Source: Trichocoleus desertorum NBK24
GTDB lineage: Bacteria; Cyanobacteriota; Cyanobacteriia; FACHB-46
Length of the DNA: 64,000 nucleotides
Direction of reading: 5' to 3'
Assembly (NCBI RefSeq): GCF_030409055.1
Contig: NZ_CP116619.1
Location: forward strand, 5,076,924-5,140,923
Shown here: one piece after another, positions 1-8,831 of the stretch
Numbering within the stretch: position 1 is the first letter of the stretch
Layout of the letters: each line of letters opens with the position of its first letter
Program-made: the position numbers and the translations under genes
The notes under the pieces: model-generated
What the model was told of the DNA's origin: nothing
Database searches by the model: none
The model's input: only the letters and a program-made list of their open reading frames with translations

Positions 1-235
1 GACTGGAGCTACAGCGGTGCGCGGAGTGACTGGTGATAAACGAGGTATTACTAAGATTCGCGGTCAGTGGTTAGAGTGGGAAGGTCGTCTTTGCATGCCG
101 ATTCTGCACCCTGCGTATTTGTTGCGAAATCCATCGCGAGAACCCGGAAGCCCCAAGTGGCAAATGTGGCAGGATGTTCAGGTGGTTCGGACTAAGCTTG
201 ATGAGATTCGGGGGAACTCTGCCACTGATTCTTAG
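1..235 (+). CDS. Uracil-DNA glycosylase family 4, C-terminal part (cut by window edge)
   Basis: The reading frame is open from base 2 to a TAG at 233-235, so only the last ~77 residues are present. The residues ITKIRGQWLEW followed by MPILHPAYLLRNPSR match the C-terminal part of family-4 (iron-sulfur) uracil-DNA glycosylases. The HPAYLLRNP segment is the second active-site motif that grips DNA near the flipped uracil. The enzyme removes uracil from DNA as the first step of base excision repair. The usual Fe-S cysteines and first catalytic motif would lie upstream of the window. It converges on the leftward hypothetical gene that ends at 259. The family call is solid; the exact paralogue cannot be judged from this fragment. 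Confidence 0.85.
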   Translation, partial: TGATAVRGVTGDKRGITKIRGQWLEWEGRLCMPILHPAYLLRNPSREPGSPKWQMWQDVQVVRTKLDEIRGNSATDS

Positions 236-258
236 TCCAGGCTGGCCCTAAAAGCTAC

Positions 259-879
259 TTATAAGGGCCGAATATATCCAGCGCGGCAATCTCGTAGCCA
301 GGTGCGAATTGCTTGGCCTGTAATGCCTTGGCTACTGTTTTCTGGGGGCGAGGGCGGGCGAGTAGCAGGATAGGGACCAAAGTGGGAAAACATCATGGCC
401 AAGCGCCAACCGCTGACGGTTTGGGTCAAAAAAACCCAGTGATAGCCTTGTAGCTGGACGGCTTTTCCGGCTGTGTACTGACGCTCTAGGGTCGTGAAAA
501 AAACTTGGTGGACTCCTTCGGCATCTGGTGGAGAGGTTGGTTGGTACGCTCCAGGCCCCAAGGTTAGGGGTTCAAAATCTGGAGGGCTGGTAAGGAGTAC
601 ATAGGTGGGTGAGTTAGTCGAGCGATCGCGCCGCATGAGCCGATGGTGGAATCGGTTCATATAACCCGGTAAGTCCCGCAGGAGCAAGGCCACTAGGGGC
701 TGGAACTCACTTGGGCAAGCCGCACGTCCGGGGAGCATGACAGGAGCTGAAGGGCGCTGTTCTACGGGGAAACTGGGAGGGGGGGAACTTGGAGGCTCAG
801 TAGCCGCGATCGCTCCTAAGTGAACATTAAATCCATAGAGAATCGGGATCGCTAACTTAGTAATGCTCCATGACCGCAT
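259..879 (-). CDS. Conserved hypothetical protein, probably exported
   Basis: A 206-residue protein with a hydrophobic N-terminus (about residues 8-26, ending in AIAA) that looks like a signal peptide, then a Pro/Ser-rich linker (about 28-50) and a compact domain. The domain carries CPSEFQPLVALLLRDLPGYMNR near the start and WVFLTQTVSGWRLAMMFS later. A strong Shine-Dalgarno (GAGGAG) lies about 7 nt before the ATG and overlaps the end of pyrF, 12 nt upstream, so it is probably the last gene of the tyrS-pyrF operon. No catalytic motif is recognised. It resembles conserved cyanobacterial proteins of unknown function; secretion is an inference from the N-terminus. Confidence 0.75.
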   Translation of the reverse strand: MRSWSITKLAIPILYGFNVHLGAIAATEPPSSPPPSFPVEQRPSAPVMLPGRAACPSEFQPLVALLLRDLPGYMNRFHHRLMRRDRSTNSPTYVLLTSPPDFEPLTLGPGAYQPTSPPDAEGVHQVFFTTLERQYTAGKAVQLQGYHWVFLTQTVSGWRLAMMFSHFGPYPATRPPSPPENSSQGITGQAIRTWLRDCRAGYIRPL

Positions 880-891
880 CTACGTTTCTCC

Positions 892-1611
892 TCACGCTAC
901 GCCAGCCAACTCATCACAAATTCGGGTAAAGGCGGCTTCTGGGTCAGGGGCAGCCGTAATCGGACGACCAATCACGAGGTAGCTAGCTCCTGCCTGTAAA
1001 GCCTCAGCTGGGGTCATGGCTCTTTTTTGATCCCCTGCTTCTGCCCAAGTCGGACGCACCCCAGGGCAGACTAGGAGGAAATCATCACCGCACGTTCGCC
1101 GTAGTTGCTCAGCTTCTTGAGGAGAACAAACTGCTCCTGCTAAGCCGCTCTCTTGGGCTAGTAGAGCCATCTGTAAGGCGAATTCTGGCAGCTCTAAAGG
1201 CACCTTTAGCTCAAAGGCCAGCATCCGTGATGACAGGCTGGTCAGAAGAGTGACTGCAATCAAGTTGGGTTCAGGGAGTTCCGCTGCGATCGCGCCTGCT
1301 TCAGCGGCTGCTTGAGATGCTTCTAGCGCGGTTTTTCCGGCTGTGGCATGAACGGTCAGCAAATCTACGCCATATTTAGCGGCAGCTCGACAAGCTCCAG
1401 CCATTGTATTGGGGATGTCGTGCAGCTTTAGATCTAAAAAAATGCGTTTTTCTCGCTCTTTCAGGGCAGTGAGGATGCCTGGGCCACTACTGACGAAAAG
1501 CTCCAAACCCACCTTCCAAAAACTGACCTGAGGCAAGCGATCCACTAGCGCGATCGCCGCTGCCTCGGTGGGCACATCTAGGGGCACAATAATTCGTTCT
1601 GAAACTGACAT
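892..1611 (-). CDS. pyrF: Orotidine 5'-phosphate decarboxylase
   Basis: A 239-residue TIM-barrel protein, the usual length for bacterial OMP decarboxylase, which converts OMP to UMP in the last step of pyrimidine synthesis. The N-terminal strand IIVPLDVPT, the catalytic [10 protein letters not shown] motif (Asp-Lys-Asp tetrad element) and the phosphate-binding C-terminal YLVIGRPIT are all present. The ATG has a GAGGA Shine-Dalgarno four bases upstream, overlapping the stop of tyrS, so translation is likely coupled. It sits between tyrS and an exported hypothetical in one leftward transcription unit. Confidence 0.97.
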   Translation of the reverse strand: MSVSERIIVPLDVPTEAAAIALVDRLPQVSFWKVGLELFVSSGPGILTALKEREKRIFLDLKLHDIPNTMAGACRAAAKYGVDLLTVHATAGKTALEASQAAAEAGAIAAELPEPNLIAVTLLTSLSSRMLAFELKVPLELPEFALQMALLAQESGLAGAVCSPQEAEQLRRTCGDDFLLVCPGVRPTWAEAGDQKRAMTPAEALQAGASYLVIGRPITAAPDPEAAFTRICDELAGVA

Positions 1612-1617
1612 GCGTCC

Positions 1618-2850
1618 TCACAGTACAAGACGGACAAAGTTCTTTTTGCCGAGCTGTAGCACCCGTCCGTGCAACTCGTCGGCTGAGTCGAAGGTGAGGT
1701 CTGCTTGATCCAAGCGATCGCCCTCTAACCTCACAGCCCCTCCCTGAATTTGCCGCCGCGCTTCCGAGCTGGTTTTGCAGAGACCGCTAGCACTGACTAA
1801 ATAGAACAGCTTAGCGGGAAACTGGATGTCTGCTAAAGAAAACTCTCGAACCGCATTTCCTTGAGTGGTGCCTCCCCCAATCAAATCTAAAGCCGCTTTT
1901 TGCGCGGCAAGAGCAGCTTCCGACCCGTGGTACTGTCCCACGACATCTAGGGCCAAATGCTTCTGGCGATCGCGCGGATTTTCGGGCAGCTCGTCTAAGG
2001 AGCGATCGGTCAGCAGTTCTAAGTACTGAGGGAACAGCGCATCCGGTACTTTTTCTAGCTTCGAGTACATAGTCAGGGGGTCTTCGAGCAAGCCAATGTA
2101 GTTGCCCAAAGACTTAGACATTTTCTGCGCCCCATCAGTTCCAATCAAAATCGGCATCAACAAACCAAACTGAGGCGCTTGACCAAAGTGGCGCTGCAAG
2201 TCCCGACCTACGGCAATATTGAATTTCTGATCGGTGCCCCCTAGCTCCACATCTGATTGCACTGCTACCGAGTCGTAGCCCTGCATCAAGGGATAGAGGA
2301 ATTCATGCAGATAAATTGGATTACCCCGTTCGTAGCGTTCGGCAAAGCCTTCTTTAGCCAGCATTTGCCCCACGGTCATAGTTGAGAGCAAGTCCACAAT
2401 CTTGGACAAATCTAGCTTGGCAAGCCACTCCGAGTTGTAGCGAATCTCTAAGCGACCTGGTGTGTCAAAGTCGAGAATGGGTCGGACTTGATCGAGATAA
2501 GTTTGAGCATTTTGAGCTACGTCTGCTGGCGTTAGCTGTCGGCGCACCTCAGACTTGCCCGTTGGATCGCCAATTTGAGCGGTGAAATCCCCGATAATCA
2601 AAACAGCAGTGTGCCCAGCATCCTGAAAGGCTCGCAGCTTTCGTACAGGAATGCTGTGCCCTAGATGAATTTCGGCTCCTGTGGGGTCGATACCAAACTT
2701 AATCCGCAATGGCCTGTCCGCTTGGGTTAGGCGTTGAACTAAGTTTTCATCTGGGTCCGTGCTGTCAGCTCGATTCGGGAATATTTCATTCGTCCCCCGA
2801 TATAGCCATCCGAGGCTAGGCTCAACGCGAGATGCTTCAAAAGAGGTCAT
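1618..2850 (-). CDS. tyrS: Tyrosyl-tRNA synthetase
   Basis: A class I aminoacyl-tRNA synthetase that charges tRNA-Tyr. The HIGH-type motif appears as HLGHS, the KMSKS loop is intact, and a C-terminal S4-like RNA-binding domain (about the last 65 residues, [13 protein letters not shown]) is present. The ATG at 2850 (MTSFEAS) gives 410 residues, which fits the family. An in-frame start at 2931 would add 27 residues that do not look like TyrRS. Neither start has a strong Shine-Dalgarno, so this choice rests on family length. The gene leads a leftward operon with pyrF, separated by about 6 nt. Confidence 0.95.
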   Translation of the reverse strand: MTSFEASRVEPSLGWLYRGTNEIFPNRADSTDPDENLVQRLTQADRPLRIKFGIDPTGAEIHLGHSIPVRKLRAFQDAGHTAVLIIGDFTAQIGDPTGKSEVRRQLTPADVAQNAQTYLDQVRPILDFDTPGRLEIRYNSEWLAKLDLSKIVDLLSTMTVGQMLAKEGFAERYERGNPIYLHEFLYPLMQGYDSVAVQSDVELGGTDQKFNIAVGRDLQRHFGQAPQFGLLMPILIGTDGAQKMSKSLGNYIGLLEDPLTMYSKLEKVPDALFPQYLELLTDRSLDELPENPRDRQKHLALDVVGQYHGSEAALAAQKAALDLIGGGTTQGNAVREFSLADIQFPAKLFYLVSASGLCKTSSEARRQIQGGAVRLEGDRLDQADLTFDSADELHGRVLQLGKKNFVRLVL

Positions 2851-3283
2851 ACTTTGCAATGTGGCAACGGGGTTCGCTAAACTCACTGGTAATGGATGGC
2901 CTAGAGATACGAAAAATCTAAATTTGGGCAAACTGGTGCAGACTCAGTGCCCAAACACTCTATATGGCAAACGCTCAACAGTCAGACTACTATATTGCCA
3001 AGATTTCAGAAATACTTGTAGCGGCTCAACCCTAATTTAGAAACTTGATTCACCCTTCTCAATCTGAGGATTGAGGTTAATCTATTCCTGATTTGTTTTG
3101 ATCGTCTCACCTAAGATAGTTGAACAGATCGTCGGGCCTGCAAATTCTGAGCCAAAATCTACAGAATCTAACAGGATCTGTAAAGATCGCAGCAGGGCGA
3201 TCGCCGTAAAATTCTCCGGAAGCCCCCGCTTCGGAATGCTTGATCTTAAATAATGCCTTTTGTGTTGAGGAAGTGAAATCGCC
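2851..3283. other. Intergenic region between divergent tyrS and PBP1A genes
   Basis: This 433-base stretch must carry the promoters for leftward tyrS and the rightward penicillin-binding protein. A short perfect hairpin, CTCAATC-TGAG-GATTGAG, lies at 3058-3075 without a T-tract. A HIP1 octamer occurs near 3200. Frames that read through it on the minus strand show no family resemblance and overlap the PBP gene. No RNA gene was recognised. Confidence 0.5.
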
Positions 3284-5185
3284 GTGTCATCTAACACTAT
3301 TGGACAGAAGCCATCGACCCACCCAGCACCTGCGTTGCATTTTGTGCAGGCAGTAGCCAAAGTTACGGGCGGAACCCTCCTAGGGATCACGATGCTATCC
3401 AGCTCTGTGCTAGCTGGGGGGTTGGTTGGTTTAGCGATTAGCTTCCGTAATCTACCCGACGTCCGTGTCCTTCGTAGCTACGTTCCCACCGAAACTACCC
3501 ACATCTATGACATTAAGGGCAAGCTGCTGTCCAGTATTCATGGAGAAGCGAACCGAGAAGTTGTCCCCTTAGACAAAGTTTCTCCAGAATTAAAGCGAGC
3601 TGTCATCGCTATTGAAGACAGTCACTTCTACTCACACCACGGCATTAACCCCATCGGGGTCGTGCGGGCCTTCATGGCTAACTTGGAGCAGGGCAGAACC
3701 GTGGAAGGGGGTTCTACCTTGACCATGCAGTTGGTCAAAAACCTGTTTCTGTCTCCCAAACGGGCTTTTAGCCGCAAAGTGGCAGAGGGAGTTCTAGCTC
3801 TACGGCTGGAGCAGATCTTGGGCAAAGACCAGATTCTAGAAATGTACTTGAATCAGGTTTATTGGGGCCATAACACCTATGGGATTGAAACTGCCTCCGA
3901 AAGCTATTTTGGCAAGCATGCTTCTGAGCTAAACCTGGCCGAATCTGCCATGATGGCAGGGTTAATTCAGGCTCCAGAAAACTACAGTCCCTTTGTGAAC
4001 TACAAGCTGGCTAAGCAGCGCCAACTGACTGTGCTACGCCGCATGCGAGATTTGCAATGGATTACTCCTCAAGAGGAAGAAGCTGCCCGTAAGCAACCGC
4101 TGAAGTTAGGACAGATTACCTCTTTCCAATCCAGCAATATGCCTTATGTGACTGAGGCTGTGGTTCAAGAATTGACCAAACGCTTTGGTCGAGATGCGGT
4201 GCTCAAGGGTGGTATGCGGGTGCAGACTACGATTGACACCAAGCTTCAGCGAATTGCTGAGGATACAGTAACTCGCGGGCACTATCGCCTCTCCTACCTC
4301 GCCGATCAAATGGCGCTAGTCGCGGTTGACCCTAGGACTCACTTCGTCAAAGCGATGGTAGGTGGGGTCGATTACAAGAAGAGCCAGTACAATCGAGCAG
4401 TGCAAGCCCTGAGACAGCCAGGTTCTGCGTTTAAACCATTTGTTTACTATGCTGCCTTAGCCTCTGGCAAGTATGGCCCTGACTCGACTGTTTATGACTC
4501 GCCTGTCAGCTATCCAGATGGCTACGAATACTATTCGCCTCAGAACTACGATGGTACCTTTGCTGGGGCGATGAGTATTCGTCGGGCCTTAGAAATGTCA
4601 CGAAATATTCCAGCTGTGAAGCTGGGCCAGGAAATTGGCCTAAATAAGGTCATTGAAATTTGTCGGACATTAGGGATTAAGAGCCCAATGGAGCCTGTGG
4701 TTTCTTTACCCCTGGGTTCGGTTGACTTGACCCCCCTAGAAATGGCAGGTTCTTATGCCACCTTTGCTAATAATGGTTGGCATTCCGAAACCACCTTTAT
4801 TGCCCAAGTGACGGATAGTGGCGGCAATTTGCTGTTAGACAATACTCCTAAGCCTCAGTTAGTGCTTGATCCGTGGGCCGCAGCCTCTCTCAATAGTGTG
4901 TTACAGGGGGTCGTTGAGCGAGGAACGGGGACAGCGGCCCGTATAGGCCGACCTGCTGCTGGTAAGACAGGCACCACTTCTTCCGAGCGGGATATTTGGT
5001 TTGTGGGCTATGTGCCGCAACTGTCAGTGGCAGTTTGGGTGGGAAATGACAACTATTCGCCTCTAGGTTATGGAGCTACAGGAGGAACCTTGGTGGCTCC
5101 GATCTGGCGTGACTTTATGGAACAGGCGCTTCAGGGAGTGCCCGCACAGAGTTTCCGACCTGCTTCTGATTTTGATCGGCCTTAA
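3284..5185 (+). CDS. Class A penicillin-binding protein (PBP1A family)
   Basis: A 633-residue bifunctional peptidoglycan synthase. After a short cytoplasmic tail, one membrane anchor (about residues 28-55) leads to a GT51 glycosyltransferase domain with the catalytic Glu111 in AIEDSHFYSHHG and the GGSTLTMQLVKNL motif. The transpeptidase domain follows with nucleophile Ser381 in PGSAFKP, the SRN motif, and KTGTT beginning at Lys561. It polymerises lipid II and cross-links stem peptides outside the cytoplasmic membrane. The start is a GTG with GAGGAAG about 11 nt upstream. A clear intrinsic terminator follows at 5300-5340, so it is probably monocistronic. Cyanobacteria carry several class A PBPs, so no specific symbol is given. 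Confidence 0.95.
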   Translation: MSSNTIGQKPSTHPAPALHFVQAVAKVTGGTLLGITMLSSSVLAGGLVGLAISFRNLPDVRVLRSYVPTETTHIYDIKGKLLSSIHGEANREVVPLDKVSPELKRAVIAIEDSHFYSHHGINPIGVVRAFMANLEQGRTVEGGSTLTMQLVKNLFLSPKRAFSRKVAEGVLALRLEQILGKDQILEMYLNQVYWGHNTYGIETASESYFGKHASELNLAESAMMAGLIQAPENYSPFVNYKLAKQRQLTVLRRMRDLQWITPQEEEAARKQPLKLGQITSFQSSNMPYVTEAVVQELTKRFGRDAVLKGGMRVQTTIDTKLQRIAEDTVTRGHYRLSYLADQMALVAVDPRTHFVKAMVGGVDYKKSQYNRAVQALRQPGSAFKPFVYYAALASGKYGPDSTVYDSPVSYPDGYEYYSPQNYDGTFAGAMSIRRALEMSRNIPAVKLGQEIGLNKVIEICRTLGIKSPMEPVVSLPLGSVDLTPLEMAGSYATFANNGWHSETTFIAQVTDSGGNLLLDNTPKPQLVLDPWAAASLNSVLQGVVERGTGTAARIGRPAAGKTGTTSSERDIWFVGYVPQLSVAVWVGNDNYSPLGYGATGGTLVAPIWRDFMEQALQGVPAQSFRPASDFDRP

Positions 5186-5299
5186 AAGTTGTTTTGAGGA
5201 GTGGCGGCAGTTACAGGAGCAGCAGCAAAGCTAGAGTGGGAATGGAGTTAGCCTGACCTGAAGCAATCTCAAAACAAAGCATAATAATGACTTTTTGTT

Positions 5300-5340
5300 G
5301 AAGTTGAAAGTGTTGTTTGATACTTTCAACTTCTTTTTTT
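5300..5340 (+). terminator. Intrinsic terminator of the PBP gene
   Basis: A perfect 12-bp stem (GAAGTTGAAAGT at 5300-5311 with ACTTTCAACTTC at 5322-5333), a 10-nt loop and a run of seven T at 5334-5340. It lies 115 bases after the PBP stop codon and before the RNA-binding protein gene. Confidence 0.9.
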
Positions 5341-5527
5341 AGCTATTGAATTGAGTTGAAATTTTGTTATTAGATATTGTTAACAAGATGCTGTCATTCC
5401 TGGAGAGATCGGATATGATCTCTACCGAAGCTAGATTCAATAATGAAACTGTAGAGTAGTTTTCAACTATTACTCTCGTTTAGTCAGAGCTAGCCGGATA
5501 TTGATTTCGTTCGGTTTGGAGATAATT
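5341..5527 (+). promoter_or_regulatory. AT-rich promoter/5' UTR region of the RRM protein gene
   Basis: About 190 bases of AT-rich DNA between the PBP terminator and the RNA-binding protein gene. Small RRM proteins of cyanobacteria are commonly cold-induced, with control through a long 5' leader; that is family knowledge. Here only the position, the base composition and a strong GGAG six bases before the GTG at 5528 can be seen. No riboswitch fold was recognised. Confidence 0.4.
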
Positions 5528-5803
5528 GTGACTATTTACGTTGGCAACCTGTCTTTTCAGGCTACTGAAGAAGATTTAAAAGAGATCTTTGCTGAGTATG
5601 GTAAAGTAAACCGAGTCAGCCTCCCTACAGACCGTGAGACAGGAAGAAAACGGGGATTTGCGTTCGTCGAGATGGAGGATGACGCGAAGGAGGACGCAGC
5701 GATCGCGGCCCTAGATGGAGCTGAGTGGCTGGGTCGAGAACTCAAAGTCAACAAAGCGAAACCCCGCGAAAGTAGTGGTGCTTCCTCTAGAGATCGCTAC
5801 TAA
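5528..5803 (+). CDS. RNA-binding protein with one RRM domain (cyanobacterial Rbp type)
   Basis: A 91-residue protein that is almost entirely one RNA recognition motif. RNP2 is IYVGNL near residue 3-8, and RNP1 is RGFAFVEM in the middle. A short Ser/Gly/Arg-rich tail (SSGASSRDRY) follows, as in the plant-glycine-rich-protein-like Rbp family of cyanobacteria. These proteins bind single-stranded RNA and take part in cold acclimation and, in some species, mRNA localisation. I chose the GTG at 5528 because it has a perfect GGAG at six bases and gives the canonical V/M-TIYVGNL start. An in-frame start at 5501 is less likely. Confidence 0.95.
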   Translation: MTIYVGNLSFQATEEDLKEIFAEYGKVNRVSLPTDRETGRKRGFAFVEMEDDAKEDAAIAALDGAEWLGRELKVNKAKPRESSGASSRDRY

Positions 5804-5817
5804 GCTGCTGAAATTGA

Positions 5818-5949
5818 CAGATCTCAGCTACAGATCTCAGCGATCGCCGAGTGTCTAGATTGGCTGAATTTGCCCAGGTTGCCAATAGCCTGCAAGTTTT
5901 TATTGATGATTTCTTCTATATGCCCTAAAGGTTATAAGCCCTAAAGGTT
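5818..5949 (+). repeat. Short direct repeats downstream of the RRM gene
   Basis: Two pairs of direct repeats lie in the 284-base gap after the RRM gene. CAGATCTCAGC occurs at 5818-5828 and 5831-5841. GCCCTAAAGGTT occurs at 5922-5933 and 5938-5949. No coding potential was seen between them. Their role is unknown and they may be replication-slippage products. Confidence 0.6.
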
Positions 5950-6010
5950 GAGTTACTAAGAGCTTTAGGACATAATCTTTGGGGTGTAAAAATTTAGGTT
6001 TAGGTAGTTT

Positions 6011-6068
6011 GGGGTAAGGCAGTTTTGGATCTCGAAATTTCGATCTCAAAACTCTTACCCCGATTTTT
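6011..6068. terminator. Long hairpin between convergent RRM and DUF937 genes
   Basis: GGGGTAAG (6011-6018) pairs with CTTACCCC (6054-6061). Inside it AGTTTTG (6021-6027) pairs with CAAAACT (6047-6053), with a small bulge and an AT-rich palindromic tip CGAAATTTCG. Five T follow on the plus strand at 6064-6068. It lies between two convergent genes and may terminate both, with the T-tract favouring the plus strand. Confidence 0.7.
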
Positions 6069-6087
6069 GTTGGTTGCTTAATTCAAG

Positions 6088-6615
6088 TTAGCGGCGGTTC
6101 CCCAGGAACTGACCAGCGATGTTGATGACATCTCCTACATCAACACTGCCATTGCGATCGCTATCTAAAAAAGAACTTAGCACCGGATTCAAATTCTGAG
6201 GACTCTGAGTGTTGGTGCCGCTACTCAAAAGATTCAAGATCACAGGGACTAAAATGGGCAACATTGCTTGAATCGTCTGGGCATTCAAGCCAGTTTGTTG
6301 CGCTGCGTCTTGAGTCACTTGCTGTTGCTGCCCCTGGGTAAATAGGCTCTGCACCGCTTGGGGATTGGGGTTTGTGCCACTAAACTGATTGACGATCGAT
6401 CGAGCTTGCTCTGGACCTGCGACGGCTTGTTTCTCTTGCAATGCCGACCGGACGTGGTTGCCGACAATCGATAGCACTGATTGCATAACTGCTGGGTTCG
6501 ATCCAGAACTCTGGCTAAGCTGTTGAACCACATTAACCACGCTGTTGAGTTGACCAGAGCTTGCTTGCTGATTGGGGTTATCAATCGCACTGATGATTTG
6601 ATCAAAAAGTCCCAT
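6088..6615 (-). CDS. DUF937 family protein with a C-terminal EF-hand/dockerin-like loop
   Basis: A 175-residue, Gln- and Asn-rich protein. It starts MGLFDQIISAI and has helical repeats typical of DUF937 (VVNVVQQLSQ, AMLPILVPVILNLLSSG). Residues about 151-162 read DSDRNGSVDVGD, an ideal EF-hand or dockerin-type calcium loop with Asp at positions 1, 3, 9 and 12 and Asn at 5. AAGGA precedes the ATG. There is no signal peptide or membrane anchor. DUF937 has no proven biochemical role; calcium binding is inferred from the loop alone. It is a single-gene unit facing the RRM gene. Confidence 0.85.
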   Translation of the reverse strand: MGLFDQIISAIDNPNQQASSGQLNSVVNVVQQLSQSSGSNPAVMQSVLSIVGNHVRSALQEKQAVAGPEQARSIVNQFSGTNPNPQAVQSLFTQGQQQQVTQDAAQQTGLNAQTIQAMLPILVPVILNLLSSGTNTQSPQNLNPVLSSFLDSDRNGSVDVGDVINIAGQFLGNRR

Positions 6616-6871
6616 AGTTTTTCCTTTTTAGTGACTACATCTGGCGTCTGAACCAGCTTGAGCTTGGCAGTCTGTGGCTATGAGCCTGATCAAGAAGCCA
6701 TTCACTCATTCGTCTAAAATTTTGCCTAGTCCGGACTCGCAGCGCGTCTAGCTAGCAGTAGAGGTTGCCAATTTTAAGACCAGAAGATAATTAGAATGAA
6801 AAGCATCGGCTCGTCAGTTGTGCCGCTGCCTGAGTTGTGTTTTTGTCATACAGCAAAGTTAGGCTGAGTTC

Positions 6872-8425
6872 ATGCCTTCATCGCGCCTCATCATATTAAT
6901 TGTCGGCCTCAGCTTATTGCTGGGGTTGATGTTGTGGCTAATTGATTCGCTCTCTCGGCTTTACTACACGATCGCCTTTACCGCCCCGCTCCTCGCCAAC
7001 CTCCTGCTCCTACTGTTGATTGTGCTGTTAGGAGTGCTGGTCGCGGCTTTTGTGTATTACTTGTTGGTTCTGCCCCAACTTCAGAAGCGTCAAACCCGCC
7101 GACCCCAACCTAAACTGCCCACAGCCAAAGCAGATGTGGCCGAGAAAAACTTACGAGCGGTGCGCCAACAGGTGGCTCAAATTCAAGATGAGGTAGCGCG
7201 TCAAGCTCTGATCAATCGTTCTCGTACAATTGAGCAAAACCTTTCCCGGCGAGAAGTACGAGTGGTAGTCTTCGGCACAGGGTCAGCAGGCAAGACTTCG
7301 ATCGTCAATGCGTTGATTGGTCGAGTTGTGGGGCAAGTTGGAGCTCCGATGGGCACAACCGAAGTGGGAGCTACCTACCACCTCAAGCTCAAAAAATTAA
7401 ACCGAGAAATCTGGGTGACTGATACTCCTGGCATTCTGGAAGCGGGAGTAGCCGGGACTGAGCGCGAGCAAAGAGCCCGCCAATTAGCAACTGAAGCCGA
7501 TTTATTACTCTTTGTTTTGGATAATGATTTGAGACAGTCTGAATACGAACCGTTGCGACGACTTGCAGCCATTGGTAAGCGATCGCTGGTGGTGCTCAAC
7601 AAGACTGACTTGTATCCTGAGCTAGACCGAGAGACCATCTTGGCGCGTCTGCGCGATCGCCTACAAGACTTGGTAGCAGCCGCAGATATTGTGGCAGTAG
7701 CAGCCCAGCCCCAGACGGTGCGGCTCGAAAGCGGTGACTGGTTGCAACCAGAACCAGAAATTATGCCGTTGTTGAAGCGGATGGCGGCAGTATTGCGGGC
7801 TGAAGGTGAAGATTTAGTCGCTGACAACATTCTGTTGCAATCTCAGCGTTTAGGAGACGAAGCTCGGTCGCTGATTGACACCGAACGCCGTCGCGAAGCG
7901 GATAAGATTGTGGAGCGATTTCAGTGGATTGGCGCTGGGGTAATTGCTGTGACACCTCTACCCGTGGTAGATCTGCTTGCTACTGCGGCAGTCAATGCCC
8001 AAATGGTGGTGGAAATTGGTCGAGTCTACGGCTGCGACATTAATGCCGAACGGGGTCGAGAACTGGCCCTTTCTCTCGCCAAAACCCTAGCCAGTTTAGG
8101 CATTGTTAAAGGTGCGATCGATTTAGTTTCTACCGCGTTACGCCTAAATGTCGCCACTTTTTTGGTCGGCAAAGCCATTCAGGGCGTGAGTGCTGCTTAC
8201 CTGACGCGAATCGCGGGCAAGAGTTTTATTGAGTACTTCCGTCACGACCAAGATTGGGGCGATGGTGGCATGACGGAAGTGGTGCAACGGCAGTTTCAGC
8301 TCAATCGGCGGGACGAATTCGTGAAAGCCTTTATTCAAGAGGCGATCGCTCGTGTGGTTAGGCCCCTGACAGAAAATGCCACAGCATCGGAGCCGCTAGA
8401 GGCAGAACCGAGAGATCGTCAATAG
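6872..8425 (+). CDS. Membrane-associated GTPase with C-terminal DUF697-like domain
   Basis: A 517-residue protein. Two membrane segments (about residues 5-30 and 38-65) are followed by a short coiled linker and a dynamin/Era-like G domain. P-loop is GTGSAGKTS, G3 is DTPG, and G4 is NKTD. The C-terminal third (about 345-480) is a hydrophobic DUF697/YcjF-like domain beginning near RFQWIGAGVIAVTPLPVVDLL. The family is found in most cyanobacteria and is thought to act at membranes, but its function is not established. It overlaps the 3' end of an oppositely oriented small gene by 68 bases. A second GTPase with a similar C-terminal domain lies at 53123-54439. Confidence 0.88.
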   Translation: MPSSRLIILIVGLSLLLGLMLWLIDSLSRLYYTIAFTAPLLANLLLLLLIVLLGVLVAAFVYYLLVLPQLQKRQTRRPQPKLPTAKADVAEKNLRAVRQQVAQIQDEVARQALINRSRTIEQNLSRREVRVVVFGTGSAGKTSIVNALIGRVVGQVGAPMGTTEVGATYHLKLKKLNREIWVTDTPGILEAGVAGTEREQRARQLATEADLLLFVLDNDLRQSEYEPLRRLAAIGKRSLVVLNKTDLYPELDRETILARLRDRLQDLVAAADIVAVAAQPQTVRLESGDWLQPEPEIMPLLKRMAAVLRAEGEDLVADNILLQSQRLGDEARSLIDTERRREADKIVERFQWIGAGVIAVTPLPVVDLLATAAVNAQMVVEIGRVYGCDINAERGRELALSLAKTLASLGIVKGAIDLVSTALRLNVATFLVGKAIQGVSAAYLTRIAGKSFIEYFRHDQDWGDGGMTEVVQRQFQLNRRDEFVKAFIQEAIARVVRPLTENATASEPLEAEPRDRQ

Positions 8426-8540
8426 GGGCTGGAATCATCTCCCCCCTAAAGTCTAGAAACTGCACTACCAGCAGATAGGCAATGCTCAGGACTACTGCAA
8501 TTACTCCCGTGGTAATTGCCACAATTTTTGAGCGATCCAT
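8358..8540 (-). CDS. Small single-pass membrane protein, cyanobacterial
   Basis: A 60-residue protein starting MDRSKIVAITTGVIAVVLS. It has one strong membrane helix (about residues 6-29) and then the hydrophilic segment DFRGEMIPAPIDD. An AGGAAAG Shine-Dalgarno sits seven bases before the ATG. The N-terminal half looks like a conserved small protein of cyanobacteria of unknown function. The C-terminal ~20 residues overlap the end of the GTPase gene in antisense and look less constrained. The Shine-Dalgarno and the helix support a real gene despite its size. Confidence 0.75.
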   Translation of the reverse strand: MDRSKIVAITTGVIAVVLSIAYLLVVQFLDFRGEMIPAPIDDLSVLPLAAPMLWHFLSGA

Positions 8541-8831
8541 CGGTCTTTCCTGTGATTGAAACGTTATTCAGCTACCTCCTTTCACTCTGCCACAAGCAGA
8601 GCCTGACTGCGTAGGAAAAGAGAAACCTCGGATTCGGCCCTATATTTTTAGGTATAAATAATTACAATTAATCTGAATTTCTACGTGTTTTTCCTAGTGC
8701 TGAGAGTGAATGAACAAAGTTCACCATTCTTTCATCGTCTCTTCACGATTAATTCTTAGCTAAAACTGCAATTTCTACTGAGAATTTAAGAACAGGGGTG
8801 TCTTTGCCAGCGGAGTCAGGTTTAAGTAACA
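8541..8831. other. Intergenic region, AT-rich, no gene seen
   Basis: About 290 bases between two divergently oriented genes. It contains AT-rich stretches such as TATAAATAATTACAATTAAT near 8651-8670, suitable for promoters in both directions. No hairpin terminator, RNA gene or ORF with a ribosome binding site was found. Confidence 0.4.

Noticed and set aside
3082-3390. Minus-strand frame of 102 residues at the start of the PBP gene
   Set aside because: It overlaps the PBP N-terminus in antisense, has no Shine-Dalgarno and no recognisable domain. It could not be supported as a gene.
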